Below are positions 34,206 to 42,731 of a DNA stretch of 64,000 nucleotides, in pieces. The position numbers and the translations under genes are program-made. Below the pieces are notes generated by a model. It searched no databases. It had not been told where the DNA came from and saw only the letters and a list, made by a program, of their open reading frames with translations. The stretch spans positions 1,116,001 through 1,180,000 of the forward strand of contig NZ_CP033932.1 of NCBI RefSeq assembly GCF_003815975.1, in the 5' to 3' direction. This DNA comes from Chryseobacterium bernardetii (GTDB lineage Bacteria > Bacteroidota > Bacteroidia > Flavobacteriales > Weeksellaceae). Each line of letters begins with the position of its first letter. Within the stretch, counting starts at the first letter, position 1.

Positions 34206-34209
34206 TTAG

Positions 34210-34962
34210 ATGCAAATTGTAATTATCGGTTCCGGAAATGTGGCTTACCATATGGCAAAGGCCTTTGGTTTAAAGGGCATTCCTCTTGCTCAGATCTTTG
34301 GGCGGAACGAAAAAGAATTGAGTAATATTTCTGAAGAACTTAGTATTCCTTATTCTACGGAACATCTGATAGATGCAGATCTTTATATCATCTGTGTAAG
34401 TGACAATTCTGTAGGAGAGGTCTCAAAAATGATTGACAAAAAGAACTGTCTGGTTGCCCATACTTCAGGTTCACTTCCAAAGGAAACCTTGAACGGGGAA
34501 TACAGAAAGGCCAGTTTTTATCCGTTACAGACCTTTTCAAAATCCAAAGAACTGGAATACGAAAAGATTCCGTTTTTCATTGAGGCTGAGAATGAGGAGG
34601 ATACAAAAACCCTTTTTGGGCTTGCTTCCAGAATTTCAAAAAATGTAATGGAAAGCACTCATGAAAAAAGAAAGTATATTCACCTGACAGCAGTTTTTGC
34701 CTGCAATTTTGTGAATCACCTTTTTTCAAGAGCTAAAGAGATATCAGACTCACAGGACATTCCATTCAGTTATTTTTTACCGTTAATTGATGAAACGGTT
34801 CAGAAAATCCATGAGATAGAGCCTAAAATAGCTCAAACGGGGCCGGCAGTAAGAAATGATCTTAGGGTGTTGGAATTACATGAGCAATTATTACAAAACG
34901 TAGAAAGTCTTAACATTTATAAGACAATGAATCATTCTATTCAAAAAATGTATGAGTTATAA
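34210..34962 (+). CDS. Rossmann-like/DUF2520 protein
   Basis: 250 aa. N-terminal NAD(P)-binding segment MQIVIIGSGNVAYHMAKAF (GSGNVA), C-terminal DUF2520 helical domain (ESTHEKRKYIHLTAVFACNF VNHLF, GPAVRNDL). Resembles ketopantoate or F420-type reductases; the substrate is unknown. It overlaps the next gene by 11 bases, giving a DUF2520-HAD-Maf unit common in flavobacteria. Confidence 0.9.
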   Translation: MQIVIIGSGNVAYHMAKAFGLKGIPLAQIFGRNEKELSNISEELSIPYSTEHLIDADLYIICVSDNSVGEVSKMIDKKNCLVAHTSGSLPKETLNGEYRKASFYPLQTFSKSKELEYEKIPFFIEAENEEDTKTLFGLASRISKNVMESTHEKRKYIHLTAVFACNFVNHLFSRAKEISDSQDIPFSYFLPLIDETVQKIHEIEPKIAQTGPAVRNDLRVLELHEQLLQNVESLNIYKTMNHSIQKMYEL

Positions 34963-35470
34963 AGAGAAATTAAAGGATATCAAGGCCTTTGTATTTGATG
35001 TAGACGGTGTTTTTACAGATGGAAGTGTTTATCTGATGCCTGGAGGAAATATGTGCAGGGTAATGAATGTACTGGATGGCTATGCAGTAGTTAAAGCCTT
35101 AAAAAACAATTATTTAATAGGAGTTATTACGGGAGGGAACGATGAAATGGTAAAACACAGAATCAATTATCTTGGTATTCAGGATTATTATCCGAAGTCT
35201 CATAATAAAATTGAGGATTTTGAAGATTTTAAAAAGAAATACAACCTTAAGAATGAGGAAATTCTGACCATGGGAGATGATCTTCCGGACATTCATATCA
35301 TGGAAAGTTCTGCGATTGCAGCATGCCCTGAAAATGCGGTTCCTGAAGTAAAAGGAGTTTCTGATTATATTTCTCCGAAAAAAGGCGGGAGCGGAGCTGT
35401 ACGTGATGTTATTGAACAGGTAATGAAAGTTCAGGGGAACTGGCATGATGATAATACCCAATCTGTATAA
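34952..35470 (+). CDS. HAD phosphatase, KdsC-like
   Basis: 172 aa C0-type HAD hydrolase: nucleophile loop FVFDVDGVFTDGSVYL, then VITGGND, and the metal loop MGDDLPDIHIM. Length and pattern match 3-deoxy-D-manno-octulosonate 8-phosphate phosphatase (LPS Kdo pathway). Assignment rests on family resemblance. Confidence 0.85.
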   Translation: MSYKEKLKDIKAFVFDVDGVFTDGSVYLMPGGNMCRVMNVLDGYAVVKALKNNYLIGVITGGNDEMVKHRINYLGIQDYYPKSHNKIEDFEDFKKKYNLKNEEILTMGDDLPDIHIMESSAIAACPENAVPEVKGVSDYISPKKGGSGAVRDVIEQVMKVQGNWHDDNTQSV

Positions 35471-35478
35471 CTGCATTT

Positions 35479-36042
35479 ATGAAATTATTTTTAGCGTCCC
35501 AATCACCAAGAAGAAAAGAGTTGCTTTCCAGCCTCGGTTTTGAATTTGAAGTGGTAAAAATTGACTGCGAGGAAATTATTCCTGAGCATATTAAAATAGA
35601 AAATGCAGCAGCTTATCTGGCTGAACTAAAAGCAGATGCTTTCAGAAATCTTACTGCTGATGAAGTCTTGCTAACAGCAGATACTGTTGTGGCCATAGAT
35701 CAAAAGATTCTGGGTAAACCCACTGATGAAACCGATGCCTGCAATATGCTTAGAAGCCTTTCAGGAAGAACACATCAGGTCTACACAGGAATTACCATTA
35801 AGACTGCAGATAAGATTTTTACGGAAACTGATGTTGCTGATGTTACGTTTAACGAGATCACTGATGAGGAGATCCAATATTATATTCAAAATTACAAACC
35901 TTTTGATAAAGCAGGAAGCTATGGAATCCAGGAATGGCTGGGAATGGCCAAGATCAAAAGCCTGACAGGTAGTTTTTATACCATTATGGGGCTTCCAACC
36001 CATCTTGTTTACAAAATTTTAAGAGAAATCTCCTTTATTTAA
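35479..36042 (+). CDS. maf: Maf-family nucleotide pyrophosphatase
   Basis: 187 aa. Maf motifs: LASQSPRRKELL at the N terminus, LTADTVVAID, LSGRTHQVYTG, and DKAGSYGIQEWLG. Hydrolyses non-canonical or modified NTPs to NMPs (dTTP/UTP- or m7GTP-type). It follows the HAD gene by 8 bases. Confidence 0.93.
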   Translation: MKLFLASQSPRRKELLSSLGFEFEVVKIDCEEIIPEHIKIENAAAYLAELKADAFRNLTADEVLLTADTVVAIDQKILGKPTDETDACNMLRSLSGRTHQVYTGITIKTADKIFTETDVADVTFNEITDEEIQYYIQNYKPFDKAGSYGIQEWLGMAKIKSLTGSFYTIMGLPTHLVYKILREISFI

Positions 36043-36187
36043 AAATCATATCGGCAGTGACCTCACAAAGATGAAATAAAATATTTCCGGAAGAAATATA
36101 AATATTATTCATTATAAAATTTTATTATTTTTACAAAATCATCAAACTGCTGATAATAAAAAGCAGATTAGCGAGTTATATTGAATA

Positions 36188-38776
36188 ATGAAAAAGAATA
36201 TATTGTTCCTTTTAGTGATTTGCCTCATTGCTTCTTGTGCTACCAAAACAAAGAAGCCAGAGCAGCGTTCCAAACTCCTGAAAGGATTCTCCACATATTA
36301 CAACACCCTTTTTAATGCCAAAGATGCATTAAACAGCGAATTTACAGCCAGAGATAAGGGCCATAAGGATAATTTTTATGCTCCTTATATTCCAATTCTA
36401 ACATTCGAAGAACAGCCTTTAGGAAGTGATTTGGGACAATCAACAGCTTTTGCAGAGAATTCCATGAAAATGGCAGAGGTTGTGAACAGACCATCCGGAA
36501 GAAACTCCGGAATTCCGAATATGCCAGGCGCTCCTGTAAATGATTCTGCCAATCCTGATGAAGCAGCTGCAAACAAAGGTGCAACAACCCTGGAAATTGC
36601 TGAAGCAAAAGCATTAAAGGCAATTAACAAATATTCTGTTACCAGAAACGGAGAAGAAAAAAACAAACAGATTTTTGATGCCTATATTATCCTTGCGCAA
36701 TCCAGAATCTATAGAAATAAGCCGTTGGAAGCACTGGATGCTCTCAACTATGTCTTCACTCATATGAAGGATGATAAAAGGATTCCACTGGCAAGAATTT
36801 ACCAAGGGGTGGCTTATGATAAAATCAAAGACTACCACAGGGCTCATGAGACTTTTGCCAAGCTAAAGAGTGACGGAATCAATAAGACTTACGCCAAGCT
36901 TTTAAGCATTTATTACGCAGAATCTCTTTTGGATGCAGGAAAAAAAGAAGATGCAGCCAAAGAACTTGATGTGGCTTATGATTTAAATTCAAACAGAAAA
37001 CTCAAGAGCAGAATTGCCTATTTAAGAGGTCAGGTTCTTGAAAATCTTGGACAAAATGATAGGGCAAGAGAAAGCTATACGGCTGCCTACAAATATTCCA
37101 ATGATTTTGAATTTGAAGTAAAATCTCAGATTGCCATTGCTAAAACATTCAATGGTAAGGGAGATTATAATGGTGCTAAACACTATCTGGAAGGGATCAG
37201 TAAAAAAGGAACTTATGGCTCCAGAAAAAATGAATTTTACTATGCTTTAGGGCTAATGGCCAATAAAGCAGGAAAACACGATGAAGCGCAGCAGTTCTTC
37301 AGAAAATCTTTATTTGAAAAGGTTTCTGACCCTCAAATCCGTGGTTTGGCGTATTATGAAATAGGGAAAAGCTATCTTGAAAAGAACGATTATATTGGCG
37401 CCGGAATTTATTATGATTCTGCTCTTGCCGTAATGACCTATGAGCCTTCAAAAATCCTATTAAAGGATCAGTCTGCTTACATCAAAAAGATCTCTAAGAA
37501 CTATTATCTGATCAAAAAGAATGACAGTATTCTTTCTTTGGCTAAGATGGATAATGCCCAAAGAACTGATTTCTTCTCAAAATATATTGCCAAATTAAAG
37601 ATTAAAGAAGAGAAAGAGGAACAGGAAAGAAAACGCGCAGAACGAAACAAAGGTTTTGACACCGGGGATTATAATGCAAATTCTATTTTTGCTAATAATA
37701 ATTCTAATTCTTTTGAAGATTTTGGAGTCACTACAAAAGGTTTTTACTTCAACAATACCGGAACAGTAAGTAAAGGAACTTCTTCATTTAAGCAGGTATG
37801 GGGAGAGAGAGCCCTTTCCGATAACTGGCGTTTTTCCAAGAAAATGGCTTCTATTGAAGATATGAAAAGTGAAGCTCTTGGGGTAACTGCCGCTCCTAAT
37901 CCGAGACGTTTTGAACCGGCTTATTACATTGAACAGATTCCAACAAACCAGGAAAAACTGGCACAGCTTAAAAAGGATAGAGATACTGCATCTTTGGGAC
38001 TTGGTATTATGTATCAGAATTATTTTACCAATACTCCACTGGCTACCAAAACTTTGTATGATCTTGTAGATGTAAAACCGGAAGAAAAAGTAATGCTGCA
38101 GGCATTGTATGAGATTTTCGCCATGAATTATGAAAAAACTCCACAGGCAGCTGAAAGGGCAAAACAAATCCTGTTAGCTGATTATCCTTATACTTCTTAC
38201 GCTGAATTTGCAAGAAATCCTAAAAACAATTCATTTGTAAAATCAACAGAGGAAGTTGAAAATGAATATAAGCGAGCCTACGCCCTGTATGAATCTGAGA
38301 AATTTACAGAAAGTAAAGAAGTTATTGATCAAACAATCCAGAAGTATCCGAAAGATGCATTAGTGCCGAAATTATATCTTTTAAATGCATTTAATACAGG
38401 AAAAGCAAGCGGAAAGGAAGTGATGATCCTCCAACTTGAACAGATTGCATTAAACTATTCCAAAACACCGGAAGGCATACGAGCTAAAGAGATGCTGAAT
38501 TATCTGAAAAGTGACCTCAGCTTCCAGGCTACGGATAATAAAGGGAATGCTATCCCTCAAGAGCAGGTCTCTCCTGCCCCACCTGCCAATAAAAACAAAA
38601 ATATCCCGGATGGAGCTAATGGAAACCTTAACAGCCAGGGAAAATTAAAAATCAATAATTCTGATCAGCAGGCACAGTCTATCCCGACAGGTAATATGGA
38701 CAATAATCCACAACAAAAACCTGAGAAACCTAAATTAAGAAACAAGAATGTTCCGGATGGACCACAAAAACAATAA
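36188..38776 (+). CDS. porW: Type IX secretion/gliding lipoprotein PorW/SprE
   Basis: 862 aa. Lipoprotein signal MKKNILFLLVICLIASC with the lipidated Cys at 17. TPR units run from about 160 to 460, followed by a charged linker, a second helical repeat region (about 620-770) and a Pro/Asn-rich tail with the repeat NKN(I/V)PDG. The N-terminal KLLKGFSTYYNTLFNAKDAL is characteristic of PorW/SprE, which links the T9SS core complexes in the periplasm. Confidence 0.88.
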   Translation: MKKNILFLLVICLIASCATKTKKPEQRSKLLKGFSTYYNTLFNAKDALNSEFTARDKGHKDNFYAPYIPILTFEEQPLGSDLGQSTAFAENSMKMAEVVNRPSGRNSGIPNMPGAPVNDSANPDEAAANKGATTLEIAEAKALKAINKYSVTRNGEEKNKQIFDAYIILAQSRIYRNKPLEALDALNYVFTHMKDDKRIPLARIYQGVAYDKIKDYHRAHETFAKLKSDGINKTYAKLLSIYYAESLLDAGKKEDAAKELDVAYDLNSNRKLKSRIAYLRGQVLENLGQNDRARESYTAAYKYSNDFEFEVKSQIAIAKTFNGKGDYNGAKHYLEGISKKGTYGSRKNEFYYALGLMANKAGKHDEAQQFFRKSLFEKVSDPQIRGLAYYEIGKSYLEKNDYIGAGIYYDSALAVMTYEPSKILLKDQSAYIKKISKNYYLIKKNDSILSLAKMDNAQRTDFFSKYIAKLKIKEEKEEQERKRAERNKGFDTGDYNANSIFANNNSNSFEDFGVTTKGFYFNNTGTVSKGTSSFKQVWGERALSDNWRFSKKMASIEDMKSEALGVTAAPNPRRFEPAYYIEQIPTNQEKLAQLKKDRDTASLGLGIMYQNYFTNTPLATKTLYDLVDVKPEEKVMLQALYEIFAMNYEKTPQAAERAKQILLADYPYTSYAEFARNPKNNSFVKSTEEVENEYKRAYALYESEKFTESKEVIDQTIQKYPKDALVPKLYLLNAFNTGKASGKEVMILQLEQIALNYSKTPEGIRAKEMLNYLKSDLSFQATDNKGNAIPQEQVSPAPPANKNKNIPDGANGNLNSQGKLKINNSDQQAQSIPTGNMDNNPQQKPEKPKLRNKNVPDGPQKQ

Positions 38777-38780
38777 AATA

Positions 38781-38809
38781 AAAAGCGAAGATGATCTCTT
38801 CGCTTTTTT
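38781..38809. terminator. Bidirectional terminator between porW and tsaB
   Basis: A perfect 11-bp stem AAAAGCGAAGA / TCTTCGCTTTT with a 5-nt loop and A and T runs on both sides, between convergent genes. Confidence 0.87.
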
Positions 38810-38828
38810 CATATATTTTCCAGATTAT

Positions 38829-39503
38829 TTATGAACCTTTTTTCTTTACCCCATGGAAGTCCTTAAGATAAAAAGGCTCGAAATAAGCCATATCTTCAAA
38901 TTCCTTATTTTTTATTTTCTCCAGAGTCTTTTTAATCAAATGTTGTGCAGATGGATAAATATCTTCTCTAAACTCTGCATTAGGCAGGTTTAAAATATCT
39001 TTAGCTTTTTTCGCTCCGTCTCCTACAAAGATCACTTTCTTATCTCTGAATTCTTCAAAAGAAGTTTCATCTAAAACCTTTGCTTCAGTTGCAGAGATTT
39101 CTTCCCCCGTAGAACCGTCATAAACGGCCGTATAAACCTCCATTCTCCTTGCATCAATCAATGGCACTATCAGTTCATAGTTTTGGCTTAAAAACGGCTC
39201 TATCATGCTTTCAAGAGAATTAACTGCAATAAACGGAACTTTCAATCCATAACAGAACCCTTTTGCAGAGGCTGCCCCAATCCTTAATCCGGTATAAGAA
39301 CCAGGTCCTTTGCCCAAAGAGACGGCTTCAATGTCCTTCAGTGAAATTCCTGCTCCTTCCAATGCCCATTCTACATAGGTATGAAGACTTTCAGACTGTT
39401 TATAGTTTTCGGAAACTTCTTCACATATGCACAGCAGCTTTTCATTATCTGATACGGCTACCGAACAGTTTTTAGATGATGTTTCAAGATATAGAATTTT
39501 CAT
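38829..39503 (-). CDS. tsaB: tRNA threonylcarbamoyladenosine protein TsaB
   Basis: 224 aa ASKHA-fold protein needed with TsaC/D/E for t6A37 of tRNA. MKILYLETSSKNCSVAVSD at the N terminus, SLGKGPGSYTGLRIGAASAKGFCYG as the phosphate-loop signature, and IDARRMEVYTAVYD. The metal residues of TsaD are absent, as expected. Confidence 0.93.
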   Translation of the reverse strand: MKILYLETSSKNCSVAVSDNEKLLCICEEVSENYKQSESLHTYVEWALEGAGISLKDIEAVSLGKGPGSYTGLRIGAASAKGFCYGLKVPFIAVNSLESMIEPFLSQNYELIVPLIDARRMEVYTAVYDGSTGEEISATEAKVLDETSFEEFRDKKVIFVGDGAKKAKDILNLPNAEFREDIYPSAQHLIKKTLEKIKNKEFEDMAYFEPFYLKDFHGVKKKGS

Positions 39504-39589
39504 TTTCTTATTTTAAGCTATAAGGCAACCTTGCATACATGCAAAATTACTCTTAAAATTTTCTGCAAATTTAGTCCTTTATTTTGAGA

Positions 39590-40339
39590 CTATTTTTTAT
39601 AGATTGTCCTTGGTTCTGCCTGAGCGCTCGGATAAATACATATATCTGCAATGGTAACATGCTTCGGAGCATTTATACAGTATGCAATGGCATCTGCAAT
39701 ATCTTCAGCTTTCAATGGCTCATACCCTGAATATACTGTTGCCGCTTTTTCACTGTCTCCTTTGAATCTTACCAATGAGAAATCCGTTTCAACAGCTCCG
39801 GGCTGTATATTGGTTACTTTGATTCCAAATTCGGTAAGCTCTAATCTCATTCCTTCAGAGATAACGTCTACTGCTTTTTTGGTAGCACAGTATACCACTC
39901 CATTGGCATAAGTTTGTCTTGCTGCTACAGAACTGATATTTACAATATGACCTAAATTTTTAGTTTTCATTCCCGGAATAATCATCTTGGAAACATAAAG
40001 AAGTCCTTTTACATTTCCGTCAATCATAGAATCCCAGTCATCTGTCTTTCCTGATGAGAGTGGATCAAGCCCATGTGCATTACCGGCATTATTAATCAGA
40101 ACATCAATATCTTTCCATTCTTCAGGAAGTGAATTGATCGCTGTTTCTACCTCATCCAGATTTCTTACATCAAACCTTAAACTAAATATTTCGGTAAATT
40201 GTAGTAATTCTTCTTTTAAAGATTCCAGCACTTCACTTCTTCTCCCACAAATGATAATCCTGTTCCCCTGTTTAGCCAGCAGCTCTGCAGTGGATTTACC
40301 GATACCGGAAGTAGCTCCGGTGATTAATATTGTTTTCAT
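39590..40339 (-). CDS. Short-chain dehydrogenase/reductase (YdfG-like)
   Basis: 249 aa classical SDR. NADP motif TGATSGIGKSTAELL, NNAGNAHGL, catalytic Ser in NISSVAARQTYANG and the YxxxK motif in VYCATKKAVDV. Close in pattern to 3-hydroxy acid/serine dehydrogenases of the YdfG type. Substrate not fixed. Monocistronic. Confidence 0.9.
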   Translation of the reverse strand: MKTILITGATSGIGKSTAELLAKQGNRIIICGRRSEVLESLKEELLQFTEIFSLRFDVRNLDEVETAINSLPEEWKDIDVLINNAGNAHGLDPLSSGKTDDWDSMIDGNVKGLLYVSKMIIPGMKTKNLGHIVNISSVAARQTYANGVVYCATKKAVDVISEGMRLELTEFGIKVTNIQPGAVETDFSLVRFKGDSEKAATVYSGYEPLKAEDIADAIAYCINAPKHVTIADICIYPSAQAEPRTIYKK

Positions 40340-40451
40340 AAAACTGATTATTTATTTTGAATGTGCAATGTAGCAATATAACAATTTACCGATACCTGAT
40401 ATATATTGTTACATTGATAGCTCTTATTATTGATACATTCATTATTGTATT

Positions 40452-40823
40452 TTAATTTGCATCGAATGCCTGAAAAGCATCGGTTATATGATCTATTACT
40501 AGATTTTTATTTTCATCCGGCAAAACTGAAATGATATCAAACCTCACTTCATTCTGCTTGTTATATTCTTCCATATAATGGTTGGCTGCCAGGACAATGG
40601 ATCTGATCTTTGTTTTGGTAACCGCTTCCTGGGGCAGCATGAAGACATCCGTAGATCTTGCCTTTACTTCAACAATAATGATAAGATCATCTTTTTCGGT
40701 AATGATATCAATCTCTGCCTTCTGAAATCTGAAGTTTCTGGTCAGGATTTTATACCCGTTTTTCTGGAGAAAATCAGCAGCTATATCTTCAGCAATCTTT
40801 CCAAAGTCATTATGATCAGCCAT
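40452..40823 (-). CDS. YraN family (UPF0102) nuclease-fold protein
   Basis: 123 aa. GKIAEDIAADFLQKNGYKIL followed by the restriction-endonuclease-like motif EIDIITEKDDLIIIVEVKAR. A Holliday-junction-resolvase-like fold of unknown role. Length normal. Confidence 0.92.
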   Translation of the reverse strand: MADHNDFGKIAEDIAADFLQKNGYKILTRNFRFQKAEIDIITEKDDLIIIVEVKARSTDVFMLPQEAVTKTKIRSIVLAANHYMEEYNKQNEVRFDIISVLPDENKNLVIDHITDAFQAFDAN

Positions 40824-40857
40824 TTCAATTTTTTAAGGAGTAAAGTAGAGTAGTACT

Positions 40858-41787
40858 TTAAAACTCAACCTTAACTTTAGTATCAACTTTAACCTTAACG
40901 GTTCCACCCATTAAAAGTGGTCTGTTATCTTTGATATGCCCATTCGGAAAACCGAATACTACAGGGAATTTATATTTTAAAATCCTTTCCGAGATCAGTT
41001 TATAGGCAAACGCATCAAAACTGGCTTCGTAATCTTTATTGTCTTTTTCGTCACCCATATTAGTCATTCCGCCTACGATAAATCCTTTGATCTTATTAAA
41101 AACTCCAGCAAGTTCAAGGCTCATAATCATACGGTCAAGAGCATAGAAGTTTTCTCCGATATCTTCTATGAATAAGATCTTGTCTTTAAAGTCGAAAGAA
41201 TATTTGGTCCCCAGAAGGGCATAAATAAGCGCCAAATTCCCTCCAACCAATTCACCTTCAATATTCCCTTTTTTATTTAATGGATGAGATTTTAGGCTGT
41301 ATTTAGGCGCTTTTCCTTTTAAAATATCAAAGATCAGATCATAGCTTTCATCAGTAACTCCGAAACTGGATGTTTTAATGGTTTGTCCATGAATGGAAGC
41401 AAAACCTTTTTTTAGCAGATAGCTTTGGATCACAGTATTATCTGAGTACCCAATATACCATTTCGGATTCTCTATAAAGTTTTTCAGCTTCAGATGCTGA
41501 ATCAGGTGCTGGCATCCGTAACCACCTCTGGAAGCCCAGACAGCAGCAATTTCTTTATCATTTAAAGCCCAGTTGATATCTTTTATTCTTTCCTTTTCTG
41601 TTCCGGCGTAATTATATCCGTTTGAAAATTTTGTGTAAAGATGTTCACCCAAAACAGGTTCAAATCCTTTACTTTTAATTAAATCTAATCCCTTTTCAAG
41701 TTGAGGAACATCTACGGCTCCGGCGGGAGATATAACAGCTATTTTAGCTCCTTTTTTAAGAGCTTTTGGAAAGATAATTTTTTTCAT
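40858..41787 (-). CDS. LD-carboxypeptidase (peptidase S66)
   Basis: 309 aa. Trims the tetrapeptide of recycled murein in the cytoplasm. Nucleophile Ser in WYIGYSDNTVI, catalytic Glu in LFIEDIGENFYALDRM, catalytic His in GFPNGHIKDNRPLL. The RGGYGCQHL motif is also typical. The start overlaps the LysE stop by 4 bases. Confidence 0.9.
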   Translation of the reverse strand: MKKIIFPKALKKGAKIAVISPAGAVDVPQLEKGLDLIKSKGFEPVLGEHLYTKFSNGYNYAGTEKERIKDINWALNDKEIAAVWASRGGYGCQHLIQHLKLKNFIENPKWYIGYSDNTVIQSYLLKKGFASIHGQTIKTSSFGVTDESYDLIFDILKGKAPKYSLKSHPLNKKGNIEGELVGGNLALIYALLGTKYSFDFKDKILFIEDIGENFYALDRMIMSLELAGVFNKIKGFIVGGMTNMGDEKDNKDYEASFDAFAYKLISERILKYKFPVVFGFPNGHIKDNRPLLMGGTVKVKVDTKVKVEF

Positions 41788-42470
41788 TTTTTTTGTTGAT
41801 ATTTGACTTCTTTTTTCTCGGCTTCCTCCAGCTGTCTGTCAAACTGATTAAACTTTTTAAAGCTTTGCAGGAAGATAAAGAAACTGAAAATAATGAGAAT
41901 CACACCTACAACTCTTCTGATCTGGTTGGCCAGCTTCTGGGTAAGCTTGTCATGAAACTGCTTGGCCAGGAATATCTTGGCCAGGTCAATACTAAGGTAA
42001 GTTCCGATGACAATGCTTATATATAAAATAAAACTGCTGGTGTCCGGATATTGATTCCTTACCGAAATTACCGTTACCAGCCAGAAAAGGATGACTCCAA
42101 CATTTAAAAGATTAAAGAAAAAACCATTAAAAAAGGTTTTTATATAGTTTTGGCTAATGATCTTATCTTCGCCAGGCATATGCATTTTAGTTTTTGTAAC
42201 CAGCATCACGATCCCGTAAACAAAAATCAGAATAGAAGTGATCCTGTAGAACCCCGGATGCTTATCTATGAGGGTAACAATATCTGCGCTGGCATAATAG
42301 GCTGCTACAATACACAGTAAATCTGCAGTAATCACTCCAAGATCCAAGGATAAGGCATGTTTTGGGCCTCTTGAGAAACTGGTCTCTATTAACAGGAAGA
42401 ATATAGGTCCTATAAAAACCAGACTCAACATGAATCCTAAAATAATGGCAGATAGTACAAGTTCAAGCAT
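41784..42470 (-). CDS. LysE-family transporter
   Basis: 228 aa, about six membrane helices. The N terminus has the family GFMLSLVFIGPIFFLLIETS. The C-terminal 25 residues are charged. Probably an amino acid or small metabolite exporter. It overlaps the LD-carboxypeptidase gene by 4 bases, so the two are co-translated. Confidence 0.85.
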   Translation of the reverse strand: MLELVLSAIILGFMLSLVFIGPIFFLLIETSFSRGPKHALSLDLGVITADLLCIVAAYYASADIVTLIDKHPGFYRITSILIFVYGIVMLVTKTKMHMPGEDKIISQNYIKTFFNGFFFNLLNVGVILFWLVTVISVRNQYPDTSSFILYISIVIGTYLSIDLAKIFLAKQFHDKLTQKLANQIRRVVGVILIIFSFFIFLQSFKKFNQFDRQLEEAEKKEVKYQQKK

Positions 42471-42672
42471 TTAGTCAATTTTAAAATGAAAAAGATTTCA
42501 TTCCGTTTTATACAAAGTTATACTTTATGATTTAATTATTCAATAAAGATGTCATATATCAACTTTATTTTGTCTGAGTTTTTCGAGAGGAAGCAGAAAG
42601 CTGCGAAAAGGAAATTATAATAGTATGGATAAACAAATGTAGTTTAAAATACTATTTTTAAATTGCTAAAAC

Positions 42673-42706
42673 AAAGAGGGTATCCCTGTCTCGGAATACC
42701 CTCTTT
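42673..42706 (-). terminator. Terminator of rnr
   Basis: A perfect 11-bp stem AAAGAGGGTAT / ATACCCTCTTT with a 12-nt loop, 26 bases past the rnr stop. T runs follow on both strands. Confidence 0.85.
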
Positions 42707-42731
42707 TTATGATTATTTTTTATTTCTGATT

